NCBI RefSeq assembly: GCF_000151315.2
Contig: NW_011887297.1
Span: 1,217,587-1,281,586, forward strand
Length of the DNA stretch: 64,000 nt
From: Capsaspora owczarzaki ATCC 30864
Lineage: Eukaryota; Opisthokonta; Filasterea
Direction of reading: 5' to 3'
This document shows, piece after piece, positions 9,171 through 23,440 of the stretch (position 1 is the first letter of the stretch; every line of letters starts with the position of its first letter). Under the pieces are notes generated by a model. It made no database searches and had not been told where the DNA came from. It was given only the letters and a program-made list of their open reading frames with translations. A program made the position numbers and the translations under genes.

Positions 9171-11844
9171 TTAGTTGGCAGCGACGCACTTTTGGTACAA
9201 GTCCAGAAGAGAAGTGGCGTGGTACTTTGTGCGCAGCGCGTCGTACGCGGGGCGGTTGTACTCTTGCCAGAACTCTGTCTCCTCGTAATGACCCGACGAG
9301 TACAGAGACTTTTTGCCCTCTGCAGGTTGGTGGAAAACAAAAAGGAGCAGAAGCAAAGATGGCAGTCGTCAAACGGTCAGGTTCAGGTCAAGAACTCAAA
9401 GCAACAACTGCCCAACAATGCTTACTCAGATCGCGAACAGAGTTCTCAATCATCTTGTTGATCAAACCAGGCTGGTTGTCACGAACCGCAACGCCATCCC
9501 AGAAACCAAAGTTGACATACAGATCGGTGGGGTGGATCTGCAAGTTTGAGAACGAAAGGTGAGCAAACAAAGCACAACTTCAAAACCACCAATGACCAAT
9601 TGAACGAACGAACCTTGTACAGAGGGTACACAACACTTTGATCGTAAGTGCGGACGGGGCAAATCCAAACAGGGTAAAAATCTAACCAGAGAAAAACAAG
9701 CAAAGAGTCAGTACAAGTTCAAAATTTCGCTCCTTCCAAAACAAAAAATACAATACCATTCGGCAGGCCAACCTCCTTGTTGAAGAATTCCATGAAGGAC
9801 ACGCAGTTCTGAATCGGAATTTCGACTGCAAAGCAAGAGAAAACCAAGGGTGTGGCGTGAGTGCAGCGCATAACACACAATCGAGTTCGACAAAGCAAAT
9901 TATGTACCATCCTGGATGACGAGCTCGCGGCGCTTGCTATCGTACAGACCACTGCGGTGGAAGGCGCGGAAGACCTTCATGAAAATCTGGTTTCAACAAA
10001 AAACAAACACAGTGTGTTGAGCTTGCTGGCAGTCTTGCCAAAAAAAAAAATGTGCAATCTCACCGTCGAGCGCAAAACCCAGCGGCCAAAGAGGAAGCGA
10101 AGAACGGGGTGCTGCATGTGGAAGTACTTGCTGTTCCAGAACCAGTCATAATCCCAGCTGCGCAATTCCGAGAAATATTAGAACGAAAACCAGCAGTGAA
10201 TATAAAGGATTGCAGACAAAAGAGTCAATCATGCACAAGCGAGCTGAGCACTTACCGCCAAATGTACATCTTGTTGGTCAGATAGTCGACAGACTTGTTT
10301 TGCAGCGAGCGGTAGTAGATGCCCATCCACGAGTAGTCGGAAGGCTTTTTGACATCGTGGGGAAGCTCATCTGTGATGTCAAAGTCATGAACAATGAGTC
10401 AAAAAAAGACATTGTCGAAATTCAAAAATGGTTGAAAGAAGGCCATGCATACCGCAGAAGGTGGCCAGGGACAAGTACATTTCCGTGGGGTTGAAGATGG
10501 CGCCGTCGACAAAGTCCGGACGATTCGTCTTGCAGTGCTCCTCGACGGCCGCAAAGTAGTCCTTCATGTTGTTGAAGCGAATGTGGCGCACCTGAACGTA
10601 CTTTTTGACTGGCACCACCTTGACCTTGACCTTCAGCACATAGCCGAGAGTGCCGTAGCTGTGGGAAAGAGAGAAGGGGAGCGTGAAGATCAAAAAAACG
10701 AAATCCGCGAAAAGCAGTCAAGGATACATCATGAAAACTGCCGCCAAACTACGATACCTGTTGGCCATGCCAAAGAACAAATCGCTGTTCTGCTCTCGCG
10801 AGCAAACGGCGACGGTTCCGTTGCACAGAAGAATCTCCATCTCCAAGACCGTCTCGTGGACAAACCCATACTTGTACGACGATGATTCCACGCCAATGCC
10901 GCTGATGGCACCGCCGATGGTGATGCTCTGAAACAGCAAAGCGAAGAAGAGAGTCGCGCGCGCATGTGAGTGAAAGCCGAGGAGAGTAGATGAAAGCATC
11001 ATCCCAATCTTAAAAGTTGAAGTACCTTCAGCTCGGGCACAACGGTCGGCATGACGCCAGCAGCAAGTGTGGCATCTACCAGACGCTCGTAGGTGGTCAT
11101 TCCTGCATGAAGTCCCGAATCCAGTCACAGCATGAGGAAGATGAGTGAAACATCTCTTCGCTTTTTTGTTTTTTTGTCTGTTTAAAACTCGCCTTCAACC
11201 TCAACAATCATCTTCTCCTGATCAACATGGATGACGTTGTTGAACGAGCTGACGTCGAGGCGAGTGGCCTTCTTGGGCTGCTTTCGGAAGCGGAAGAGGT
11301 TTCTGTCAAATGTCATACAAGATGTCCCTTTCCACAGTGAGATGAGGTGAGATTTCGCATCGCATTTTCAGTGGGGGGACTTGCGTGGTCTTCTTGCCGC
11401 CAATCGCGAGGACAGAGTCTGCAGTACGCGCTGCTCGAACGTGAACACGATCGAACGCAACACGAGTGACAAAGAAGGGTGAGTGACGAAGGAGAAGGAT
11501 GAAGACGAAAAGCGGTCGAATGGTCTGTCTGTCTCCATCTCTTCCTCTTCACCCTGCCTCTTCCCACCCTTCATCCAAAATCGTTGAACGCACTCACCTG
11601 CAATGGTCTTGATGAGCGCCTGCTTGCGAGCTTCATAGTCTGCGCGCATCCACACTGGATCCTGTTCGCATCCAAATTCCCAAAGTTCCCTCCAAGCGTC
11701 AGTCTCCACATGACTCTGTCACTCTGGCGTTCGATTCGACTGCATCATGTGCGTTACCTTCAGCTTGGTTTCGACAGGGCGCAGCTCGTAGCCAAACCAC
11801 GCCAGAACGCCAGCAAAGATGGCAAAAAGCGTTGAGAAAAACAT
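9171..11844 (-). CDS. DHCR24-like delta(24)-sterol reductase, 14 exons
   Basis: Minus-strand exons: 11844-11758, 11715-11598, 11430-11385, 11302-11193, 11102-11026, 10927-10758, 10658-10453, 10370-10256, 10157-10064, 9986-9908, 9825-9757, 9681-9614, 9537-9426, 9319-9171 (499 aa). The sequence follows human DHCR24: an N-terminal membrane anchor (MFFSTLFAIFAGVLAWF), an FAD-binding PCMH domain with SITIGGAISGIGVESSSYKYG and ENSDLFF.MANSYGTLGYV, VPVKKYVQVR, then FPVWIC-like DFYPVWICPVR, DLYVNFGFWDG and the tail GHYEETEFWQEYNRPAYDALR. It should reduce the C24 double bond of sterol intermediates in the ER with FAD and NADPH; the fungal FAD-oxidase relatives are the alternative. Two introns (11303-11384 and 11103-11192) start with GC, not GT; no GT donor keeps the frame. 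Intron 1 is only 42 bp. The 46-nt third exon is the least certain piece. Confidence 0.88.
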
Positions 11845-12049
11845 CTCAGAAAGACAAAAAAAAAAAAGGACTGAGATTTCTTCTTGATTCAATGCAAACC
11901 ATTGACGATTGTCATACATGGGTGGCATTTGCAGATCCTAGATCTACTGGCTTCACATTGCATTGAAATGGGGAGCGAAATCACGCACGGTTCGGTGGTT
12001 TCCAGTCATCGTTTTCGTTCGTTCGTTCTCTCTTTCTTAATAGCTGCCG

Positions 12050-12606
12050 ATGGACTTGTCGCACTTCACGACAGAGCCTGGCGCGGCGTTCGCAAATGCA
12101 TTCTCGACACCAAACCACCCGTCGCCGCGGCCTGGCGATGGCAGCGATGCCGCCGAACGCGCGTCGCTCGTCTCGCGCAGGACGACGACCGCTTCGACCG
12201 CAGCCGGGGCGCACCACCGCATGGCCGCCAGCTCGATGACCTCGACCTCCGCTCGCCCGTCGCCACTGGCCACGTCCAACCTCGCGGCGACGTCCTCGGG
12301 GGCTGCACACAACGACGCGCACTCTCACGCAGCGGCGGCGGTGGACAGGCTCGGGGCTGCCGGCATCATTGGAGCGAATCCCGCCATGTCCCATCCGCGC
12401 GCGCTCGCCTCGCAGTCCACGCCGGCGCTTCGGTCGCTCGCTCGCAGCTCAAGCCACGACCCGCACTTTATGTCGTCGAGGGACAACCGCCAGCCGTCCG
12501 ACGACGACATGCTCGTCCTGTCCGCCCCGCGCAAGTCGTCCGATGCGCGCAGCGAAGACCTCGCACTCCATCGGGACCGCGGTGCCATTGCCCGAGCTTC
12601 TGCTGC

Positions 12607-12655
<49 letters not shown>

Positions 12656-15600
12656 ACTCATGCAACTGCTGGTGGTGTTACTGCTACTGCTACTTCTGCT
12701 GCTGCCGCTGCTGCTGCCAACCCAATGTTGGCAGATACAGCCTACCGCCAGTTTGGATTCGATGCCGCATTCGACACGGGCTCGGGTAGCGAATTCGCCG
12801 CTGCCAACTCGGCGCTGGTGTTTGGTCCGAAAGACATGGAGGCGCCGTTCCAGCACCACTACCTCCCGCAGCATCATTGGCAGCAGCGTGAACACGGCGG
12901 CGGCGCGTTGCCGCATGCTGGCGCCTCAGCTCCTGGGAACTTTGGTTCACCGTTTGCTCCGTCCGCCGCTGCTGGTCTGCCGCAACACCCCAACCCGTTC
13001 ACGAACCCTTTCGCTCCGACGACCGCAACGCCCCGTTCATCCATCGAGCAGCTCAATCTGGATCCGGCCGTCGGCGCGGGCAGCTACAATCCTCAAGCCC
13101 ATGATTGGGCCGCACCTGCCCTCCCTTCAGCCGGCTCCGGCTTGGTCAAACCGGCCTCCTCGAGCTCGCTTAGCCGCCTCGACACGACCGTCTCGCCACG
13201 CGGTCTTCCCACCATGGCGGCGATTGCGGAGCGCTCGACTGAAATTTCCCGAACTGCTTCAGAGGCAACCATGACTGCGCCGACTGACAATGCACTGCCA
13301 CCTCTCCAGCGCCGGGGTTCGCACAGCTCCGACCGGCATCTACTTGCCCAACATTCAGTCGAATCAAGCCACTCGGAACTGTCCTTCACTGCACCCATGA
13401 AGGATTCCGAGTCTGCGCCGTCCGTCTTTGATCACCACACCAGCCAGCCCGAGGTCGAGGGCTCGGATTCTGCAGTGGTCGACTTGACTGCGACCTCGTC
13501 GGCGCGGTCTCTTCCTCTCATGTTCTATGCAAACTCTCGCTCGAATTCTTGGCGAGATTTGAACGCTGCTGCTCGCGATGGTGCCCCTTCACGCCAGTCC
13601 ATGTCCTCATTCGTACTCAAGCGTCACCCCAGTTTAATTGCTGATGTTGAGTACAATCGTTTGTATCGGTACGATATTTTTTTTTGTTCTTTTTTTCTTT
13701 TTTTTTCTTGTTGATTTTTTTTTAAAAACCAATCTGCCTGAACCTGAGCTGATTCCTTCTCTTTGATTCACTTTGCGTTCTTGGTTTTGTTTCTTTGACT
13801 TTGACAGTTTCTTGTCCCCTGTTCGTCGGTTCCTCAGCAAGTACCTTTCCATCGAGACACCAGTGCACCGCTCTCAAATTCCCAACCGCGAACTCGATTA
13901 CACGAGTGACGAAGCTGAGCAGGTTGTCATTCCGTACGTCATGCAGATGGGCAAAGCTCTGCAAGCGTGTGGAGGTAAGTATTGCTCGCGAGTTTGCACC
14001 TACCTGAACGAGAAATTACACGTCTGATTGTTGGGGCGTTTTGCGTGTGCTCTCTCTTTCTCCTGCAGTTCCTGTACACCGTCTCAATTATCAATTGGAC
14101 ATGATGTGCAAAGCTCATGGCTTGGAGGGAAACTTTTTCGCTGTTCCTGGAGGTCAGTTTAGATTTGCGCCGTTTTGTTTTGTGCCATTGAGTTTTTGTT
14201 TGTGAAGCCGCTGTAAAGTCCTATCTCTCTCCGTCTCTCACACTCACCGTACTCGACTCGAAACTTGCCATAGTCCTCTTTGCCTCATTTGGCCCGCCGG
14301 ACTCCATCCAGTCGCCAATCACTCATCTCATCACAATGTCAGCAGGTGATCTTGACATGAGCAAACTCGCCGAGCTGGACACCCTGGCGGAGGAAGTCGC
14401 GCTGGGCAATATCGCCGTCGAGGAAGGCATTGATCGGATTCGAGAAATCATGGCCAGGTAACGGCTGACAGTGTGTGGGGTTTGTTTTTTTTTTTTTTTT
14501 CGGATGAAATCACTGACGAGTTGTCTGTGGTTGATTGCATTTGGCCCGACAGACCGCCTCGCTTTTCATTCATTTACTCTTGCTTGGGCATTATCTTGTT
14601 GGCTGGCGTGGTCTCGTTTTTGTTCGGCGGCTCGGGATACGAACTTTTTGCGAGCTTGGTTGTTGGCTTTTATCTTTGCTGCGTGATGGCGATTGCTCGC
14701 CACTTTCAAGGCGCATCGCTTCTCGTTGAAATCGTGGCCGGCTTTGGCGGAGCCATTACGGCTGCGATTGTTAGTTACGTGAATGGAAGTCAAATCTCGA
14801 TCTACCTGGTCACGTTATCTGGCATCATTATGCTTGGTAAGTCGATCGACAATGTCGGTGTTCAGTCGACGGTGGTGGATAGGAGAGTTGCATGTTGTGC
14901 TGACTGATCTGACTGATCGTTTCCTCCGATTGATTCTTCCCTTGGACAGTTCCTGGAATGTCGGTGACAATTGCTTTCGCGGAAATCTCCTACAAGAAGT
15001 ACTTGACGGGTATGAATAAGAAAATTAATGCTCGCTGCTCGACAAAACTCGCTCCGGGACCGCTTGGTGTTGGTGATTGCTGACGGATGCGTGTGCTGTT
15101 TGTCTAATCATAGGCGTGGCTCGCTTGTCCGGCGCGTTGATTAGTATTCTGCAACTTGCCGGCGGCACAATGCTTGGTGTCTACTTTGTCGATAACGTCA
15201 TGCCGTCGCAGACGACAACCGCGCCCAATGCGCCAGAGTCACTGCCGGATTGGCTGACGGTGCTTGCGATTCTGCTGGCCGCGATCGGTACCTCTTGGCT
15301 TCTCCAAGTGCCTTGGAGGAACTTCCTGATGGTTCTTCTCGCTGATACCATTGGCATTGTATGCGGTCGCTACCTCCCAATCGCGATCGGATCGAACGCC
15401 GCGTCTTTTGTCGGCGCGTTTGCGCTTGCGATCGCAGGCAACCTGTCCACGTACATTCTTCGACACGCAATCTCTTCGACAATCATCTTCTCGGGTATCA
15501 TTATGCTCGTTCCTGGCTCTCTCGGCGTGAAAGCCATGTGGGCACTCGCTGGCGCGTCCACCAACATCAACACGGATGCTAGTGCCAACTTTTCTGCCAT

Positions 15601-15676
15601 GCTGCTGACTGCCATGTGCTTGTGTGGCGGGCTGTTTGCCGCCAACGTCCTTCTACGGCCTCTGAAAGCGCTTTGA
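12050..15676 (+). CDS. ThrE/PRM10-type (DUF1212) multi-pass transporter
   Basis: Exons 12050-13668, 13808-13974, 14069-14152, 14274-14457, 14553-14836, 14950-15009 and 15114-15676 give 986 aa. Residues 1 to about 540 are low complexity (Ser/Ala/Pro-rich), including a poly-Ala run encoded by GCT/GCC triplets at about 12598-12715, and are probably a disordered cytosolic region. The rest matches the threonine/serine exporter fold: a cytosolic DUF1212 part (YVMQMGKALQACGG, LFASFGPPDS, then LDTLAEEVALGNI..EEGIDRIREI) followed by about ten membrane segments, with GIIMLVPGSLGVKAMW in the second half as in yeast PRM10 and bacterial ThrE. Eukaryotic members are mostly uncharacterised; amino-acid export, perhaps vacuolar, is inferred from the bacterial family. 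It ends only 72 bp from the stop of the convergent receptor kinase. Confidence 0.9.
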
Positions 15677-15748
15677 GAAGTTATTGGCGGGTTTGTTCAA
15701 CATTGTTGTTTTTATTTATTGAGTGTGCCGAGTCCTACATGTCTATTT

Positions 15749-19080
<3,332 letters not shown>

Positions 19081-20297
19081 CTTGTGTTTTGAATCGGCAT
19101 CGTTCACAAAGTGAGAGCATGGCGTTTCAAAGCAAGCTGCAAAAATAACAAAGTTTCCGTTGGAGTGGTGACTTCAGCGTCGCTGGCACGTAATTTTTTT
19201 TCCATGAAGATCGCACAGACTAACAAGATGTGTTGCCTCTCCCCGCACGCGAATGTCGGTCACTGCCGTCGTTTTCAATGTCAGATTGCGCCTGGAAACA
19301 AGAAGTCGACTCATTGATTTTTTTTTTTTGTTTGTTTGTTTGTTTGTTTGTGTTTTTGTTGCTGCTGTGTTTCTTGGCTCGATTTGCGACTTTTCGAGAC
19401 CGGTCTCAGTGCCAGCTGTTTCTCACTGCTTCTGCTTGGTGAGAGTAGCGCGTTTGCAACATGCCGCATCCGACAGAAGAGGCAGGGAAAGAGTGCGAGA
19501 CATCATGCTTTTCCACCCAATCCCTCATTGCCACCCAATCCTTCATTGCCGGGCTTCGCCATGCGGAGACCACGTCAGAAGCAGCCAGACCATCAAAAGA
19601 GAGTATGCGCTTCTGCATGCGTCTGATGAGGCATGTTCTACCTTGCTCTGAAACGGCAAACAGCAAGCAAAGGGAAAGGAAAAAGGCAAAAGGGAGAACA
19701 ACAAAAAGAAAAGTGATCGGCTATTTTCCGCAACTAATTTAGCTCTCTTTCACTTTGTTTTGTTTTTTTGGGGGGGGAGGGACGGCACTCGGGACAGTCT
19801 TAGCAGAACATTCAGGAGAAACAATCATGGGTCTCTATCGGCTAGTGATGCAAAATTTCAATGCGACTGAAACAAACAAAACGAAGAAAAAACAAAAAGA
19901 GTGCTGTTGCCAGGCATCGGCGAAAGGCTCGCAGCTTCGCATGCGCATACTATGCTACAACATGTACCACGCACGTCAAACACCCCCAATCATTCAGATT
20001 CACCGTGATGGTCGACACCTATTCGAAGTCGAGTCCCCCAAAGTAGCGGTCGTTTCGAAACCGCGGAGTGTGCACCCATCAAAAAAGCCATTCGAGTGAC
20101 CCTAGCCCCGCTGTCACCTTCGTCACCTATCGCCTTCCTCCTCTAGAATTCGACACAAGACTATATTCCAAGCACCTGGTGGGGGTGATTGGGATGGGGA
20201 TAGGAAAAAGGGATTCGGGGGGAAGCAAAAGACCAAAAAGAAGAGAAAAAGGTCGAAAAAAGTTGGGCCAGTAGTGTCTTATAAATTTTCACAAATT
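19081..20297. other. gene-poor interval, no gene seen
   Basis: About 1.2 kb between the receptor kinase 1 start and the transposon. It contains a TTTG-rich simple repeat (about 19318-19350), a G run (about 19770-19780) and A-rich stretches. No frame shows family resemblance or a coherent exon chain. The region next to 19080 presumably holds the receptor's promoter. Confidence 0.5.
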
Positions 20298-20299
20298 TA

Positions 20300-20325
20300 G
20301 AGAGGGCCTCCCTAAAAAGACTCAG
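20300..20325 (+). repeat. left terminal inverted repeat
   Basis: 26 bp, exact reverse complement of 23414-23439. Its core CCTAAAAAGACTCAG recurs inverted inside the element at about 20458-20476. Confidence 0.93.
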
Positions 20326-20455
20326 TCCCCCCTGTTCATTTCCTCGCCCTGCCACCTATATCATTGGAAAGAGCATAAATTATATAGTTGATTTGGTAAT
20401 TTTGGTGCGAATCGGAGGGGAAAATTTTCGCTTCGATTTGGCTGGGCGTGCATTA

Positions 20456-20477
20456 GGGCTGAGTCTTTTTAGGGAGA
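20456..20477 (+). repeat. internal copy of the terminal repeat core
   Basis: CTGAGTCTTTTTAGGGAG lies about 130 bp inside the left end, opposite in orientation to the left terminal repeat. It could be a second transposase-binding site or the scar of a nested related element. Confidence 0.8.
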
Positions 20478-20755
20478 AACTGACTTTGCCAGTCCCGTGT
20501 CGCCCGTGTCGAGGATCTGTCGGCCCATCTTCAACTGGGACATGTAATACCAACTGGTATCTATGTATTGCAGTTGGTGCGACGGTTACTGTATGTGACC
20601 ACAGAACCCGGCAGGTGCCAGACCGCCCGCGCCGGACGGGCATGGTCCAATCTTCCCCTGCCTAGACATGATTTCACCCTTTTTGACCGGAAAAAACACA
20701 TAACTACATTGAATGACATGGGATGCACATAGAATTGAACACAAAACACGGAAAA

Positions 20756-21916
20756 TTACAGTGGTAGCGTGTTGCTTCGAGAAAGGTTTGTCAGGTCGCT
20801 GAGCGCCGGCCTTGACGACGCAGGTTGGAGGTCTACACGCGCCAATTTGACATTATGTCCATCTTGCTTCGTAGTACTACGCGTTGGCATGCGATAGCGT
20901 CGGATTTCTTGGAGTTCGGTGGAGCTCAGCTGATAATCGACTTGAACAACATCGCTCGAGTCTGATGTGACCGTGGTGAAGACGGGCGCGACGTTTTCAT
21001 CGTCATCTTCCTGGCGACGCTTGCGGGCGGCTTGAGGTTGACGCTGGACATCGCTGGGGTCCTCCTGGTTGTCGTTGTGGCCGATGGCAGCGGAAGCCAT
21101 TTCGGACGACGCTTGATTCTCGTCGTCATCGTCGTCAGACTCGCTTTCCTCCTCGCTGGCTGATTGATCCAAGTCGACAGTGTCGTTCGCCATCGATTGC
21201 GAAGCGAGAATGGGCCTAGGCCTGCTGACGCGCCGAGGAACGAGAGGTGTGGAAGCGGTCGCCGCTGGCTCAAGACTTAGAAGAGTGGGTCGCTTGAGAC
21301 GGTTCTTGAAAAATGTCGCGCGGTCACGTACGAGCTTGGTATGCTGCAGGCGAGCAGCAGCTAGCTTGTTTCGGGTCTCCGCGGCAGTTGCCGATTCGAT
21401 GTCCTGCTCGACCTCTTCTCCCAGAGCAGCCAGCTGAGTCTCCAGAGCAAGAATTGTCTCCGCAAGTGTCAAGATGCGTGAGTCAAGGTCTTTTAGCGTG
21501 CGGAGGAAGATGGGCCGTTGCCGATTGTACTCTTCTTTCAGAGGTTCGAGCTGCTTCCTCTTCTCTTGCAACTCCTGCCGCTTAAGCTGGGCATCCCTAT
21601 TCTCCGGCGTAAGCGGGGATCGAGCGGTCGAGTTCATAGAAACGCGCATGGAGCTGTTGCCAATGCTCCTGGACCGCAGGGGCCTGGGTGGGGCCCGAAG
21701 GACTTCTTGCACCGAAAGTTCGACCTCGAGATTTCGACGCAAATCAGCTACCGCTGCATCGTGCACCCTCTTTTGCTGTAGAGCTCTCGGAGTGCAACCA
21801 ATGGTTACCAGGGCGGCATCGGCAATCTGACGGACACGGTACAACGCCGAATACCGAGCATCCGGGGTCGGGGGTGGCTCGGGAATGTGCAGCGAGGGGG
21901 GTCGTAGACACGGCAA
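20756..21916 (-). CDS. second transposon frame: coiled coil and acidic tail
   Basis: 386-aa frame that overlaps the 3' end of the transposase frame by about 170 bp in another phase. Its first residues (HIPEPPPTPDARYSALYRVRQ) read more like protein than the overlapping end of the transposase frame. Residues about 105-215 are a heptad-rich coiled coil (QELQEKRKQLEPLKEEY), followed by an acidic patch (SEEESESDDDDDENQ) and a basic KKR-like patch. Many CENP-B/pogo-type transposases have such a C-terminal extension. The two frames are offset by one base at a run of six C (plus-strand G run 21897-21902). This is therefore either the transposase C-terminus shifted out of frame by a one-base change, a frameshift used in expression, or a separate protein. 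I favour a former continuous protein. Confidence 0.6.
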   Translation of the reverse strand: MPCLRPPSLHIPEPPPTPDARYSALYRVRQIADAALVTIGCTPRALQQKRVHDAAVADLRRNLEVELSVQEVLRAPPRPLRSRSIGNSSMRVSMNSTARSPLTPENRDAQLKRQELQEKRKQLEPLKEEYNRQRPIFLRTLKDLDSRILTLAETILALETQLAALGEEVEQDIESATAAETRNKLAAARLQHTKLVRDRATFFKNRLKRPTLLSLEPAATASTPLVPRRVSRPRPILASQSMANDTVDLDQSASEEESESDDDDDENQASSEMASAAIGHNDNQEDPSDVQRQPQAARKRRQEDDDENVAPVFTTVTSDSSDVVQVDYQLSSTELQEIRRYRMPTRSTTKQDGHNVKLARVDLQPASSRPALSDLTNLSRSNTLPL

Positions 21917-23321
21917 CGTCAGCGACGGAAGGCAACGCTAGGGTCTTGTGCTTTTCCGTGTCCAGCGGATAGATACCAGTTTGGCGAAACCCAGATCGGA
22001 TCAAGTTGGATCGGTCGTCAATTTCGTTCCACGCCCGAATGGCCCCGTGAAGCTTGATGTTCACGTCGATGAGTGGCGAGTCTTCATCCAAAATCGACTG
22101 CACGTGAGTCTCGAGCAAGTTCTTGTACCAGGCAAAGACGGTGACGTCGAGCGGCTGCAAGTGAGTCGACGTGTGCGATGGAAGGATCGCAACCAGGATG
22201 TTGTTGCTCACCGCGAGGTCAATCAACCCGACAGTGAACTTGTGACACGAGCTGCCATCCATCACCAATAGAACGGGGGTGGTGGTAGCTCGCTCCTTGA
22301 CGACCTCGACGAAATCTCGAAACCACTTGTCGAAGATTTCCTCGTTGATGAAGCCGGACTCGGACTGGTGAATCAACTCCTCGTCCAGGCCCTCGGTGCA
22401 CCTGTGAGGTAGAGTGGGCCGTGGATGCGCGACAATGAAGTGGGGCGCAACAGGAGCGGTGCCATCAGCACAAACAGTAAACAGACCAGTAACATGCGGT
22501 CCCATCGTAATGGTTCGGCCAGATCGCCGACTGACACGCTTGACACCAACAGCAGCCAGGGCACGCTTCTTTTTACGACCCACAGAGCAATCCGACTCGT
22601 CCATGTTGAAAATATTGGCCGGCGTAGCGAAAAGAGTCGGGTAAAGATTGCTGTACTCCGCCAGTAGCGCGAACAAACTGCCGAGCTTCTTTTCACTCAA
22701 AGCAGCCACTCGAAGTGTTTCCAACACGCTGCTACTGCGCCAGCCAATCTGTGAGCTGTGACGGGCGACAAAATCATTGACCCACTTGTCGGAAACTTTG
22801 TCGTGCTCAAATTGACGTCTTTCCACGCCGTCCGGCCTCGGCACCTTCGAGGCTGCAAGCACATATCGAGTGAATTCCGTTTTGCTCAGAGAGATAGCTC
22901 CTAAGCAGCACCGCTTGACAAACTCGACGAGCTCTTGCTCCTCGGGGACGGTGAACACGTAGCCTTGTCCCTGGATGGGATCCTCGCGCAGAACGTCAGC
23001 CAACTCATCTAAGGTCATTCCAGGAATGTCAGGAGCGAGGTTGGCGTGGGCCTTGATGCAGCGGGCGATCATGGACTGCGATCGACCCAGCGCATGGGCG
23101 ATTTGGCGGGTCGTCCAGATTCGCTCGGCGGAGGCTCCCGGAGCTCCGCCGACATCCGTAGTGGATAGGAACGGGTCAAAATAGTATAGTTTGAGGGCGG
23201 TGGCCTTCGTCAGGAGCCTCTGGCGGAAGGGAGACGCGGTCGCAATCTGGGCGAGGCCGACCTCAAGTTGCTCCTGCGCCCGTCTGACCATGTCTTCCTT
23301 GTAGCTGGAATGAGTGTTCAT
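21744..23321 (-). CDS. pogo/Tigger-like DDE transposase
   Basis: The frame from ATG 23321 encodes 525 aa; it is open to 23402 but that part lies in the subterminal repeats. The N-terminal half has helix-turn-helix features typical of CENP-B-type DNA binding (WTTRQIAHALGRSQSMIARC; then EEQELVEFVKRC and VSDKWVNDFVARH). The catalytic DDE_1 core shows NIFNMDES (first Asp), LLVMDGSSCHK (second Asp) and ILPSHTSTHLQPLDVTVF (third Asp, 36 residues after the second). All three acidic residues are present, so cleavage and strand-transfer activity cannot be excluded. After LALPSVADVAVSTTP the frame leaves the presumed ancestral phase and ends 50-odd residues later. Confidence 0.88.
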   Translation of the reverse strand: MNTHSSYKEDMVRRAQEQLEVGLAQIATASPFRQRLLTKATALKLYYFDPFLSTTDVGGAPGASAERIWTTRQIAHALGRSQSMIARCIKAHANLAPDIPGMTLDELADVLREDPIQGQGYVFTVPEEQELVEFVKRCCLGAISLSKTEFTRYVLAASKVPRPDGVERRQFEHDKVSDKWVNDFVARHSSQIGWRSSSVLETLRVAALSEKKLGSLFALLAEYSNLYPTLFATPANIFNMDESDCSVGRKKKRALAAVGVKRVSRRSGRTITMGPHVTGLFTVCADGTAPVAPHFIVAHPRPTLPHRCTEGLDEELIHQSESGFINEEIFDKWFRDFVEVVKERATTTPVLLVMDGSSCHKFTVGLIDLAVSNNILVAILPSHTSTHLQPLDVTVFAWYKNLLETHVQSILDEDSPLIDVNIKLHGAIRAWNEIDDRSNLIRSGFRQTGIYPLDTEKHKTLALPSVADVAVSTTPLAAHSRATPDPGCSVFGVVPCPSDCRCRPGNHWLHSESSTAKEGARCSGS

Positions 23322-23376
23322 TGATATTCGAAGACGGCGGCGGGGTGGGAGGAATACAAGCCGAGATAATCGGGTT

Positions 23377-23439
23377 TGAGTCTTTTTAGGGTGGGGGCGC
23401 AATGGTTTTTGGACTGAGTCTTTTTAGGGAGGCCCTCTC
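23377..23439 (+). repeat. right terminal inverted repeat and adjacent direct copy
   Basis: The right terminal repeat is 23414-23439. A shorter direct copy (TTGAGTCTTTTTAGGG) lies at about 23378-23393, some 37 bp further in. Paired subterminal sites are common transposase-binding arrangements. Confidence 0.85.
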
Positions 23440-23440
23440 T

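Larger units (their letters stand above)
20300..23439 (-). mobile_element. pogo-like (Tc1/mariner superfamily) DNA transposon
   Basis: The element is about 3.14 kb and bounded by perfect 26-bp inverted repeats (20300-20325, beginning GAGAGGGCCTCC, and 23414-23439). TA dinucleotides flank both ends (20298-20299 and 23440-23441), the expected target duplication. It encodes a DDE-type transposase on the minus strand plus a second frame with a coiled coil. Flanking DNA on both sides belongs to the same 41-bp tandem repeat, so the empty site can be read directly. Perfect terminal repeats suggest recent insertion; the transposase frame is long and open. Confidence 0.9.

Noticed and set aside
20281-20299. 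ATAAATTTTCACAAATTTA on both sides of the transposon as a long target duplication
   Set aside because: The right copy is not adjacent to the terminal repeat and belongs to the 41-bp tandem repeat. The true duplication is the TA dinucleotide.
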